Below are positions 43,615 to 52,122 of a stretch of 64,000 bases of DNA, in pieces. The translations under genes and the position numbers were made by a program. The notes under the pieces were generated by a model. It saw nothing but the letters and a program-made list of their open reading frames with translations. It had not been told where the DNA came from and searched no databases. The stretch comes from Paenibacillus agilis (lineage in GTDB: Bacteria > Bacillota > Bacilli > Paenibacillales > Paenibacillaceae): positions 2,876,673-2,940,672 of the forward strand of contig NZ_VNJK01000001.1 in NCBI RefSeq assembly GCF_007786455.1, written 5' to 3'. Numbering within the stretch: position 1 is the stretch's first letter; every line of letters begins with the position of its first letter.

Positions 43615-44808
43615 TTATTTTAAGCCGAACAACCGCAGCGTCAATTCCCACCCTGCCAATATAGGTAAAACAAAGAATACCCTGCTAATCGTGACGCCAA
43701 AAAATGTAATCGCGATCGACAATACGGTAGTACCCGGTTTTAACCATTTCGGAACAGGAGGGAACTTCGGCTTGACTTCCTTCACAAAGAAACGATGAAT
43801 ACAGAGCATGACCCCGTGGAACATCCCCCAAACGACAAAGTTCCATGCTGCACCATGCCATAACCCTGACACGGTCATTGTACACATCAAGTTAAAGTAA
43901 ACACGCGGTTGCGACACTCGGCTGCCCCCAAGCGGGAAATACACATAACGTGTCAACCATGCGCCGAGCGAGATATGCCAACGATTCCAGAACTCCGCAA
44001 TACTACGGGCCATGTATGGATTTCGGAAGTTTTCCGGTACTACGATACCGAACAGTCTAGCCGTACCGATCGCAATATCTGAGTATCCTGAGAAATCAAA
44101 ATAAATAACGAACGTGTACGCGATGAGTGCAATCCACAGCGTGGACAAATCCGACTGTGCAATTCCTGCCTCCGTATATATAGGCGCTGCAATCAGCTTA
44201 ATGCTCTCTGCTAGAACAAGTTTCTTGAACAATCCAATTCCGATGCGCCCAATGCCATAGGGAATGTTCTCCCATTGGAAGCGAGCCTGCAACTGTGGAT
44301 AGAACACCTGGAATTGCTTAATTGGACCTGCCACCATCGTCGGGAAGAAGAAGATGAACGCCAACAGCCCGATCGGCTTATGCTCGGGAAGATTTCCTCG
44401 CTTGCGCTCTACCAAGTAATGAATTAATTCAAATGTGAAGTAAGAAATACCCAATGGCAAAATCAATTGTTCTACCGTTGGTAGAAACGGCTGATTTATA
44501 AACGAAAATAACTCCTGCAAGGTTTCAATCAGCATGCCACTATATTTAAAATAACCAAGTACAAGGACAGCCCCTAGTATAGCTGCAGGATATATCCATT
44601 TGCTAGATTTCTTGGAAGCCCAATAAATGAGCAAGAGTGCAATGATAACTTCACTTAATAGTAAGAATATAAAGGAGCCTGCGTAATACGTATAAAACGT
44701 AACTCCACCTGCGAACAGGACGTAAGGTCTCACTCGGTAAGGCACAACATAAAATAAAATACATGTTGCAAGTACAAATAACCAGTATAGCCAATCTGTA
44801 TAGATCAT
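43615..44808 (-). CDS. MBOAT family acyltransferase (DltB/AlgI-like)
   Basis: This integral membrane O-acyltransferase of 397 residues has about ten helices. MBOAT landmarks are complete: I-S-Y-F-T-F-E-L-I-H-Y, F-F-P-T-M-V-A-G-P-I, Y-F-D-F-S-G-Y-S-D-I-A-I-G, N-F-R-N-P-Y, E-F-W-N-R-W-H-I-S-L and the catalytic His in S-G-L-W-H-G-A-A-W. AlgI/PatA relatives acetylate exopolysaccharide or wall glycan, DltB D-alanylates teichoic acid. First gene of a three-gene operon. Start: ATG at 44808 is preferred, but the ATG at 44826 cannot be excluded. Confidence 0.9.
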   Translation of the reverse strand: MIYTDWLYWLFVLATCILFYVVPYRVRPYVLFAGGVTFYTYYAGSFIFLLLSEVIIALLLIYWASKKSSKWIYPAAILGAVLVLGYFKYSGMLIETLQELFSFINQPFLPTVEQLILPLGISYFTFELIHYLVERKRGNLPEHKPIGLLAFIFFFPTMVAGPIKQFQVFYPQLQARFQWENIPYGIGRIGIGLFKKLVLAESIKLIAAPIYTEAGIAQSDLSTLWIALIAYTFVIYFDFSGYSDIAIGTARLFGIVVPENFRNPYMARSIAEFWNRWHISLGAWLTRYVYFPLGGSRVSQPRVYFNLMCTMTVSGLWHGAAWNFVVWGMFHGVMLCIHRFFVKEVKPKFPPVPKWLKPGTTVLSIAITFFGVTISRVFFVLPILAGWELTLRLFGLK

Positions 44809-45034
44809 GTCCTCAGCTACCACCATCCACTTTGTAATCTATTTTTACCACTGTTATGTAATTCGAGATTCACCTTATCAGTACAGATTTACACTTGAAT
44901 CTCTCTACTAACATCGATTTGGAATCTGGAATCCACTTATACACATAAATATGAGTATACCTGTTAGATGCATGAAACGTCCAAAAGTTTTGTAAATTGT
45001 AATTTTTGTATTAGATAATTTTGTATGAATAAGC
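44809..45034. other. AT-rich intergenic region upstream of the MBOAT operon
   Basis: No gene or clear RNA seen. It must hold the promoter of the MBOAT operon. With the terminator at 45035-45070 it separates this operon from the biosynthetic cluster. Confidence 0.4.
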
Positions 45035-45070
45035 AACAAAAAACCACAAGCGGTTAGCCGCACTGTGGTT
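45035..45070 (-). terminator. Rho-independent terminator of the biosynthetic cluster
   Basis: On the minus strand AACCACA-GTG-CGG and CCG-CTT-GTGGTT pair with a short loop, followed by TTTTGTTGC. It lies about 130 nt past the stop of the last cluster gene. No gene lies between. Confidence 0.88.
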
Positions 45071-45199
45071 CAAAGTAAGCTATTATAGCTCTGTTATCTA
45101 TCATTCGATAGCTGTAAATAGGTTTCATTTATCATGCCCCTCCATAAGGAGTAATGGAACCTTCACACTTATTATTTATAAACTTGGCTACAATCTAGT

Positions 45200-46228
45200 T
45201 CAACGCACCTTCTTAATTCGTACGAGCCCTATTCCATAATCAACACTCGCAAATACGAGCAAAGCTGTTTGACCAGATACAAGCATGCCTGTATTAACAG
45301 CTTCTTGTAGGGTCAAAAAGGGATCACTTCCGAGACCGTTCACTTCTGTCCATTCCGATCTTATATAGAGAGCTATGCCAGCTTGATCGGCTATACGTTC
45401 AACCTCGCTCATCCAGTTCGCTGAGACATGCTGAACGATCATTAAATCCGCCCGCACATGTTCTCTCTGCTTAATCGACGATTCTAATTGTTGAACCAAG
45501 CCATCAATAGCTTGATCGTAATCTTCGCTTGTCCAATCAAACATATCCGTTGCCAGATAAGCAGGCTTGTCCTCATAGGACAGTACTTCAAATTCACCGC
45601 CCTGTGAGGATACACGACACCACATAGCCATATCCGCTTTCAAATATCCATTCCAATGACGTCTGCTAAATGGATAAACCATTTGGTCAATGATCGTAAG
45701 CACCGCGTGACTTGACTCATCTTTCAGCAGCATGCGTTCCAGCCATCGCAAACCTAGAATACATGCTAGACTACCATGCTGACCAATCGCCAAAGGCATT
45801 GTCCTCGCATGCCCCAGCGCTTGTGCAAGCTGAAAGCTAGGCATATAGATGATAGCTGGAACGACGGTTTCATGGCAATAGCACAAATAGGATGCGTTAT
45901 TGTAACGTCCTGATTGAATCGCCTCCGAACATATCGAATCGTACGGCAGTTCATAAAAGGCAGGAACGAGAACAGGGGTTGCTATCGTTGCTACCATTGA
46001 ATGGTTCGTGCTGCCAGAACTAGCATGATGAACATGAACACGACTTTCCGCACCTGGAGGCCACAAAGGTGGAACCCCAGAAGCTTGGAACAAATGCTCC
46101 CTTTCTTCAGCCATCTTATCAAGCTCGTATTCCATGGCTTCACCGCACTGCTCAAATGTTTTGAAGCTATTAGGTTTCTTTATGGAAAGATCGCTTAGAA
46201 ACAAGCGTGAGGAAAGCTCTTGCACCAT
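45200..46228 (-). CDS. Ketoacyl-synthase-III-like protein B (cluster)
   Basis: This 342-residue protein has a probable thiolase/KAS III fold: a central G-S-L-A-C-I-L-G-L-R-W-L helix where FabH has its nucleophile, a K-A-D-M-A-M-W strand where FabH has G-D-G-A-A, and a C-terminal TGMLVSGQTALLVFASVDYGIG. By eye the nucleophilic Cys is Ser153 (Cys156 lies nearby), His267 is kept in QHVSAN, and the Asn region reads GSD. It may be an inactive or partner subunit for the next-upstream gene. Its ATG directly follows that gene's stop. Last gene of the operon. Confidence 0.6.
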   Translation of the reverse strand: MVQELSSRLFLSDLSIKKPNSFKTFEQCGEAMEYELDKMAEEREHLFQASGVPPLWPPGAESRVHVHHASSGSTNHSMVATIATPVLVPAFYELPYDSICSEAIQSGRYNNASYLCYCHETVVPAIIYMPSFQLAQALGHARTMPLAIGQHGSLACILGLRWLERMLLKDESSHAVLTIIDQMVYPFSRRHWNGYLKADMAMWCRVSSQGGEFEVLSYEDKPAYLATDMFDWTSEDYDQAIDGLVQQLESSIKQREHVRADLMIVQHVSANWMSEVERIADQAGIALYIRSEWTEVNGLGSDPFLTLQEAVNTGMLVSGQTALLVFASVDYGIGLVRIKKVR

Positions 46229-47200
46229 TTAGTAATCCCCCTGGTTCTGGTCAGTATGATTGGGTGGACAATATCGATGTAGAGCACATCCGAAGCTTCC
46301 GCCTGTCCCAGTTGTTAAAGAAAAATAATAGTCTCCAGGAGCGAGTGCTTCGTGCATAACCGCATGCTCCAAGTTGAATAGAACATCCGAGTTCGTCATA
46401 TGGCAGCCAGTATGCAAGGAGGGCCTATAAAATTTAGAGAGTGGTATGCCTGTTGTACGCGCCACCGTCTCCCATACGAAGTTAGGCATGTTGTTGCAAA
46501 ATACGAGTTTAATATCTTCAACCTTTAATCCATTCTGCTTAATCATCCTGATAACAAATTGCCGGATATGCAAATAGTACAATTGATAAGCCTGCTTAAT
46601 CTTCTCTTCGTCATTATCGTAGATGACTTTATCATGCTTGGAATCTACGGCAAGAAGCTGATGCGCTCCTTTTCCGTACTCTAGAATGCAAGCAGATGAA
46701 CTATCACCAACGAACACATAATCGGTTACGTAATCAAGCGGATGTCTGCCTTTATCACAGCCGATAAATAGAATGGCTTCGTTGGGAGCATGCTCAAGCA
46801 TGATTTTTGCATTTTTAAGCACAGAATGGAAGCTAGAGCAAGAGTACTCCTCCAACGCATAAATGGGCACATGCTCTAGCCCCCACCGTGCTAATGCCGA
46901 TTTAAAAAAGTTCCGATCATGCCAGGCAACCATGGAAGTTTGGGCAAACCATATTTCAGCTATCGTGGTTCCTTTTTTTCTGCATTTTTCGATCAAAGGC
47001 TCCACTACTCGCTCAATCATTTGAAGATGGGTCAAATGCTTTTCCATCGCAACCGTGTATATGCCTTCTTGATTGAACTCTGCCTCGTCCCTTGTAAAGA
47101 CGTAACCTTCCCTCTTAGCCTCCTGTATCACATTACGAATTGGCTCATTATCAGGTTGATACAAGGACCATGCAGAAATATGAACGGTTTCGGTTGTCAT
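46229..47200 (-). CDS. Ketoacyl-synthase-III-like protein A (cluster)
   Basis: This 323-residue protein has KAS III-like landmarks. Cys121 in EEYSCSSFHSVL is at the nucleophile position, GDSSSACILE corresponds to the G-D-G-A-G-A strand, and HTGCHMTNSDVLFNLEHAV holds the Asn of the triad. The catalytic His region reads C-N-N-M-P-N (Asn237 replacing His). The C terminus TGTGGSFGCALHR is typical. It could condense or transfer an acyl group from the cluster's carrier protein. The ATG at 47200 follows GAGGAGGTG; the frame from 47233 is rejected. Confidence 0.7.
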   Translation of the reverse strand: MTTETVHISAWSLYQPDNEPIRNVIQEAKREGYVFTRDEAEFNQEGIYTVAMEKHLTHLQMIERVVEPLIEKCRKKGTTIAEIWFAQTSMVAWHDRNFFKSALARWGLEHVPIYALEEYSCSSFHSVLKNAKIMLEHAPNEAILFIGCDKGRHPLDYVTDYVFVGDSSSACILEYGKGAHQLLAVDSKHDKVIYDNDEEKIKQAYQLYYLHIRQFVIRMIKQNGLKVEDIKLVFCNNMPNFVWETVARTTGIPLSKFYRPSLHTGCHMTNSDVLFNLEHAVMHEALAPGDYYFSLTTGTGGSFGCALHRYCPPNHTDQNQGDY

Positions 47201-47229
47201 CGTCCACACCTCCTCATTCGACAAACCGT

Positions 47230-48402
47230 TCATCTACCATGATTATACAGTAGAACGCAACGGGAGCAGACAGGAGTTAGTCCTTCACCCAATACTTCAC
47301 GATGACGTCGAAATGAATCACTGTGGAAGACATCTTGCAGATCATCTTTACTCAAATCACCGAGCGTAAATTCAGGAAAGAACTTGCATGGATTAACCTT
47401 TCCATCCGGCATAATGTCGATGCGATTCGAGATGGATAGACATTGTGTTCGTTTCATGGCTGGTTTTTCAGAGCCAAGTACGAAATCTCTCACTTCTCCT
47501 GGTTCAAGTGCAGGCTGGAAACGTATACGACTGTCCCACACTCGCGCATTGATCCGCTTCATCTCTTCTTTCAGCGGCTCAATATTTTCTTCAGACACGC
47601 GGAACGTAAATGAATGCCAACTATATCGCTGCTGCATTTTCGCCGCCTCAAGCCAGTTGAAGCGCTCGCGATAGTAGTCATCCATTTTGTTGGCAACATC
47701 TTCTGGGATGTACCATGGGAATACAAAATAAACAGTATCAATACCTAGTGACTCAAAATATTCCATAAAGTCATACAGCTTGCCGATCATTGCATCGTTA
47801 ATCGTCAAGCTGATCGAAATCCGACCTTTATACGTGCCCGCTTTTTGCAATTCGAGCAGCATATTCATTTGCTCAACGACTTTTTGAAACGTTCCTCTGC
47901 CTCGAATCGCATCGTTTTCTGCCTCGAACCCTTCAAGGCTGATTAGCAATGTAAGTCCTTCTGATATTTTCAAAATCGAATCTAATTTATCCTTAATAAG
48001 CAAACCATTCGTACAAATCGTTGTCGTACGAGGATCTTCTGCTAAATAATCCGCCAATGCTTCAAATTGGGTATAGAATAGCGGTTCGCCACCCCAAAGA
48101 AATAAGCGTGAACTTCGATGCTGCGTATCCTTTAACAATTGGCATAGCAGATCAAAATCAATCTCTGCGTTTTTCACCTCTCGCGACATATCATGGTGAT
48201 ATCCATCACTGTTCCATTCGAAGCAATGTTTGCAGCGTAAGTTACAACCATTGTTTAACTTAATGCCAATATCATCTGGCACATCCAGTGCAAAGGTAGG
48301 ATCATGCCGCTGAGCTCTGCGAGACACCGACATGTTGCGAATGGTTCGTTTTACATTTTGAAACGTATTTCGGTCAAATTTAACATGCGTACGTGGTTGC
48401 AT
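47230..48402 (-). CDS. Radical SAM/SPASM enzyme 2 (cluster)
   Basis: This 390-residue protein has a radical SAM core with the 4Fe-4S motif C-N-L-R-C-K-H-C (about residues 57-64) and W-G-G-E-P-L. The C-terminal SPASM/Twitch region has further cysteines: T-Q-C-L-S-I, N-P-C-K-F-F and C-S-R-C-V-L. Such enzymes modify peptides, sugars or amino acids by hydrogen abstraction. The ATG at 48402 follows AAGGAGG; the TTG at 48420 overlaps that site. It sits between the carrier protein and KAS-like genes, so an ACP-bound substrate is possible but unproven. Confidence 0.88.
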   Translation of the reverse strand: MQPRTHVKFDRNTFQNVKRTIRNMSVSRRAQRHDPTFALDVPDDIGIKLNNGCNLRCKHCFEWNSDGYHHDMSREVKNAEIDFDLLCQLLKDTQHRSSRLFLWGGEPLFYTQFEALADYLAEDPRTTTICTNGLLIKDKLDSILKISEGLTLLISLEGFEAENDAIRGRGTFQKVVEQMNMLLELQKAGTYKGRISISLTINDAMIGKLYDFMEYFESLGIDTVYFVFPWYIPEDVANKMDDYYRERFNWLEAAKMQQRYSWHSFTFRVSEENIEPLKEEMKRINARVWDSRIRFQPALEPGEVRDFVLGSEKPAMKRTQCLSISNRIDIMPDGKVNPCKFFPEFTLGDLSKDDLQDVFHSDSFRRHREVLGEGLTPVCSRCVLLYNHGR

Positions 48403-48453
48403 CGTCTTCCTCCTTCCCAACTACTACGTGTTATTTTTACACAGTCCGGCTCT

Positions 48454-48708
48454 CTAGGTCTGTGGTTGAGCTGCCTTTGATACTCGCAAGAAAGCTGAAA
48501 AAATTTCAATCGATGATAAATGGTCATAATCAAACGTATCAAAGTCAATTTGGATATCAAACTCGTCCTCTATAGCCAGCATAAAGTTAATCATCTGCAA
48601 AGAGTCAAGACCCGCGTCATTCACAATATCTGAAGTTGGCTGCAGCGTTTGCAATAGAGCTGGATCTTCTTTCACTTCACTTAAGATAGCAATAATTTTA
48701 TCATTCAC
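48454..48708 (-). CDS. Acyl carrier protein (cluster)
   Basis: This 84-residue acidic helical protein has the phosphopantetheine site Asp-Ser-Leu (Ser37 in NDAGLDSLQMINFMLAIEDEF). It is typical of stand-alone carrier proteins for amino-acyl or acyl intermediates. The start is GTG behind AGGAGGAG, a few bases after the oxidoreductase gene. An ATP-grasp ligase in the same operon is a candidate loader, as BtrJ is for carrier BtrI in butirosin synthesis. Confidence 0.88.
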   Translation of the reverse strand: MNDKIIAILSEVKEDPALLQTLQPTSDIVNDAGLDSLQMINFMLAIEDEFDIQIDFDTFDYDHLSSIEIFSAFLRVSKAAQPQT

Positions 48709-48719
48709 CTTGACTCCTC

Positions 48720-49745
48720 CTAATCTATAACGATCGTCGTTGATAGCATGCGCGCTTGATTGTACAGCTGCTCGAGAATCCTTACTCGTTCACCTGTGAG
48801 CGCGAAAGCATCACTAGGAACTCGATTTATAATTACATCACTGAAATACTGCCATTGATTCGAGAAATAAGACTGCTTCTCATAACCAATACTTTCAACA
48901 TCTTCACTTTCGATGTGCTCTACATGCATAGCCAGCTTGCAGGGCGCAATACCTGGGCGGAAAATATCTTGCAGCACAACCTTGCAGCGCTCAAATTGAA
49001 AGATAACACTTGCCTCATACTGCTCCTCAAACGAACCTTTAAAAGTGGCCTTCAAGCCATTCTCATACGTTGCATCTGCGCGAAAAGTCCAATCCGTATG
49101 ATTAGGCCCATCGAAATTAGAGCTAGCTTCAGCCTGTGCCATGTTCAATCCAACGATAGCTTGAAGCGTTTGAAGCCAGTACGTGCCGAAATCATACCAA
49201 GCTCCACCGCCCTGCTCTGGATACATGCGATAATCATCCGTTCCTTCTCTATCCACCCTAACACTGAGATTCATGTCCACGGCATGCAACTTACCATACT
49301 CACCAGACTCAACAAACCTTTTCACCGTCGATTGCCATGGATGATGTTGAATCATAACACCTTCCAATACGTAAAGCCCGCTCCGTAATTGTTCCTCTGC
49401 AATACGATCATACTCTTTCATCGTCAAGCACATTGGCTTCTCAACCAGCACATGCTTGCCCGCCTGCAAAGAACGTATTACCCACTCCACATGCTGTTCA
49501 TTGGTCAAAGCAATATAGACGACATCGATATCTGGTGAAGCTAACAACTGCTCATAACTGCCAAACGCTTGCGGTATGGCATATTTTGAAGCAAATTGCT
49601 CAGCCCGCTCAAGAGAACGACTAGCAATTCCATGAACCGTTAAATTAGGCACACTTCGTAATGGTTGTATCAGCGCTCTCCCCACAATACGAGCACAGCC
49701 AAGTACGCCAATACGAAGCCCACCATTCATCTGTATACTACTCAT
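48720..49745 (-). CDS. Gfo/Idh/MocA family NAD(P)-dependent oxidoreductase (cluster)
   Basis: This 341-residue protein has an N-terminal Rossmann domain with G-V-L-G-C-A-R-I-V-G (about 13-22) and the family's E-K-P motif (HVLVEKPMCLTMKEYD). A C-terminal alpha/beta domain has G-G-G-A-W-Y-D-F-G-T-Y. It oxidises or reduces sugars, inositols or other polyols, and sits among radical SAM and glycosyltransferase genes, consistent with a sugar-like building block. Its ATG overlaps the end of the first radical SAM gene's stop region, with GGAGAAA upstream. Confidence 0.9.
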   Translation of the reverse strand: MSSIQMNGGLRIGVLGCARIVGRALIQPLRSVPNLTVHGIASRSLERAEQFASKYAIPQAFGSYEQLLASPDIDVVYIALTNEQHVEWVIRSLQAGKHVLVEKPMCLTMKEYDRIAEEQLRSGLYVLEGVMIQHHPWQSTVKRFVESGEYGKLHAVDMNLSVRVDREGTDDYRMYPEQGGGAWYDFGTYWLQTLQAIVGLNMAQAEASSNFDGPNHTDWTFRADATYENGLKATFKGSFEEQYEASVIFQFERCKVVLQDIFRPGIAPCKLAMHVEHIESEDVESIGYEKQSYFSNQWQYFSDVIINRVPSDAFALTGERVRILEQLYNQARMLSTTIVID

Positions 49746-49746
49746 C

Positions 49747-50856
49747 TTATTTCTCCGTCTTCGTTTTGAAATTCAAACAGCATGCTTGGCAAATAGGAAA
49801 AGAATTACGTTTCAAGTAATTGCGATATTCCTTGTAGCGAGGCCCTTTCCATATGTCTAAAAGGCGCTCTTCATTTACATTTCCTAAAGTAAGGTCGTAG
49901 AAAGCGTGGCAAGAGGTAACATCGCCGCGCGCATTAATCTCCGTGCTGAGCCAAGGGAATTCACACCGCTTCTTCGCATGCGATAGCTCGTGGCTGTTGC
50001 CGCTGAAATAGAGTTCGATCGTTTCCTCGGTCATATTTTGTGGGTAAGCGTTGAAATAAACGCCTTTTTCTTGGCAATAGCGCTCGATATTGCGTACTTG
50101 ACGAGACAGCTCTTTTCTATCCATTTCACTAAATTCAGACAATTTACGAACAAATCCATTGGAAACTTGCGCATTCGTGTCTAGATTGAAGTTGTTTTTC
50201 AGTATGTTACGGTATTCAACATGATCTTCAGGAGTAATGAACGACTGGAACTCTAGACTAATATGATCTAGCTTCGTAATATCAATGTGCTCGAAGAACA
50301 ACCGCTCCACATGCATATAAGTTAAAGGGGTAATGATAAAAATAATGCCTACTTTAGGAAACTCCAAGCCTTTTGCTTCCCTCAGGTCAAATAATTTCTC
50401 TATGCCCCGTCTAGCCTTCTTAAATACGCCTGGGCCCCGCTGCGCATCATTGATTTCTTCTGGTCCATCCATAGAAACCCATACTCGATGCGCCCCATGC
50501 TCAATAATCGTTTCCGCTTTCTTTTCCAGCAAGGTGCCATTGGTAGGGAAGGCCACCTGACTGCCATAATACTTTAAGGTTTCAAGCACCTCATCAAAGT
50601 GCTTGTACATTAAAGGCTCGCCACCGAACAAATCATAGTACGGCTTCGCATGACTGCAATCCTCGATAATTTGCTTCACAACATTAATGTCTAATTGAGC
50701 GAGCACCGGTCTTTCTTTATAAGCACCATTGTCGCCCCATTCGTAGCACATCTTGCAGCGTAAGTTACATGCCTCTAACAATTGCAGCCATATCCATCGA
50801 GGTGTTGACGTGTTGATTACAGACGGTACCCCTTCTTTGTTTATCTGGATTGCCAT
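49747..50856 (-). CDS. Radical SAM/SPASM enzyme 1 (cluster)
   Basis: This 369-residue protein has C-N-L-R-C-K-M-C (about residues 30-37), F-G-G-E-P-L-M and a C-terminal SPASM domain with K-R-C-E-F-P-W, T-S-C-H-A-F and C-Q-A-C-C-L-N-F cysteine clusters. The ATG at 50856 follows GAGGAGGAG; the earlier frame is rejected. It is similar in plan to radical SAM enzyme 2 but not close in sequence. The two probably act on different steps. Confidence 0.9.
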   Translation of the reverse strand: MAIQINKEGVPSVINTSTPRWIWLQLLEACNLRCKMCYEWGDNGAYKERPVLAQLDINVVKQIIEDCSHAKPYYDLFGGEPLMYKHFDEVLETLKYYGSQVAFPTNGTLLEKKAETIIEHGAHRVWVSMDGPEEINDAQRGPGVFKKARRGIEKLFDLREAKGLEFPKVGIIFIITPLTYMHVERLFFEHIDITKLDHISLEFQSFITPEDHVEYRNILKNNFNLDTNAQVSNGFVRKLSEFSEMDRKELSRQVRNIERYCQEKGVYFNAYPQNMTEETIELYFSGNSHELSHAKKRCEFPWLSTEINARGDVTSCHAFYDLTLGNVNEERLLDIWKGPRYKEYRNYLKRNSFPICQACCLNFKTKTEK

Positions 50857-50931
50857 CTTGTATCTCCTCCTCATCATAAAAGTAGGTTGGTTGAACTACA
50901 TATTACTGACAAGACAACGAACGATACTACG

Positions 50932-50958
50932 TCACATCCGAATTGCAGTCTCTTTCAT
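50932..50958 (-). CDS. Eight-codon ORF with near-consensus ribosome binding site
   Basis: Between the glycosyltransferase and radical SAM genes, AAAGGAGGTGAGG is followed directly by ATG and a frame encoding MKETAIRM, then TGA. The site is among the strongest in the window, yet it serves no longer ORF in any frame. It may be a leader peptide, a translation-coupling device or a mini-precursor. Function unknown. Confidence 0.4.
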   Translation of the reverse strand: MKETAIRM

Positions 50959-51009
50959 CCTCACCTCCTTTCATGGCTGCTTACACTTACGCCGCTGACA
51001 GGGGATTAT

Positions 51010-52122
51010 TTAATTTATAGGTACTTGTAAATGGGCAACAAGCTCTTCTACAACATCTATCGCTTTTTCGCGTGCCCGCATTAAGTTGTCATGCATCTCT
51101 CTTAACAAATCATTAGAAAATCCTGCTTCCTTCCACAGCTCATAACGAATGCCGAATCCTGCTGATTCCCACAGCTTCATATTGGCTACCTCATGACTAC
51201 CGAATGGTTCTAACATAATGATGGGCGTTGCCGCCGACAAGGAATCTACCAAAGTTGCACCGCCTGGCTTACTAATAACAGCACGACTGTTACGAATGAG
51301 ATCGAACACTTCAGGATAAGAGCGGCCGCTGGATGTTTGAAAGGCAGCATTCCCCTGCTCATCAACCTCCGCAAATGGCGGAAAACCATGTTCACCATGT
51401 TCATTAATGTCCCAAGGATTCCAGGCAGGATCGATCATATAGTAGCGATGAAGATCCCGGTTATCCGGAATGTCGTCGACATAGTAAGCGATTACATTTA
51501 AGGCAAGCTGCTGCTGTCTTGCTGGATCGATTATATTTTGATACGTGCCAATTCCCCAGCCCCCACCATGAATCGTATAGCGATCAGCACGTGACTCAAA
51601 AGGTAATGGTGCTTCCTTACTTACAAGTAGCTGCCGATACAACTGCTGTTGCTCGTTCCCTTCGAACATCCATACATTGCGATAAGTGTCTCCGAGCCCT
51701 TTATGCACAGCATAAGAAGCAGATTCTCCTGCATCAAGTCGAATCAATTGAATAGTAAGAAGCGTGTCCCCCATTATTTCTTTGTATCGCTCAATTACAG
51801 GGATCCAGAAACCCGTCATCACAATGAAATGCTTTCTGCCTTCATCCTTCCATTTAGTCAGCAGAGCCTCAACTTTAACAGTTTCCAACGTATCGCCCAA
51901 ATTCTTTGCCAAGTGATAGCCTGTCTTTGCGACTCGAAAGCTCTGATGGAAGGCTTTGCGATAGCGAGGGATGCTGTCTCGCGTTACCGCCGGATACAAT
52001 TGCTCCAACATTTCTATTTGAACCTGTAACCCTTGAGATCTCAACTGATGCTGCAGCAGCTTGGCAGGAACATAAATGCCTAAGGAGTTAGCTGCACTCA
52101 GTACCGTAACGAATGCACTCAC
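51010..52122 (-). CDS. MurG/UGT-like GT-B glycosyltransferase (cluster)
   Basis: This 370-residue protein has a GT-B plan. The N-terminal half is poorly conserved (V-L-S-A-A-N-S-L-G opening), and the C-terminal half holds the nucleotide-sugar site: S-R-A-V-I-S-K-P-G-G-A-T-L-V-D-S-L, then P-I-I-M-L-E-P-F-G-S-H-E. These resemble MurG and UDP-sugar transferases. The GTG start overlaps the TGA of the ATP-grasp gene. It probably glycosylates the cluster's product or an intermediate; donor and acceptor are unknown. Confidence 0.82.
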   Translation of the reverse strand: MSAFVTVLSAANSLGIYVPAKLLQHQLRSQGLQVQIEMLEQLYPAVTRDSIPRYRKAFHQSFRVAKTGYHLAKNLGDTLETVKVEALLTKWKDEGRKHFIVMTGFWIPVIERYKEIMGDTLLTIQLIRLDAGESASYAVHKGLGDTYRNVWMFEGNEQQQLYRQLLVSKEAPLPFESRADRYTIHGGGWGIGTYQNIIDPARQQQLALNVIAYYVDDIPDNRDLHRYYMIDPAWNPWDINEHGEHGFPPFAEVDEQGNAAFQTSSGRSYPEVFDLIRNSRAVISKPGGATLVDSLSAATPIIMLEPFGSHEVANMKLWESAGFGIRYELWKEAGFSNDLLREMHDNLMRAREKAIDVVEELVAHLQVPIN

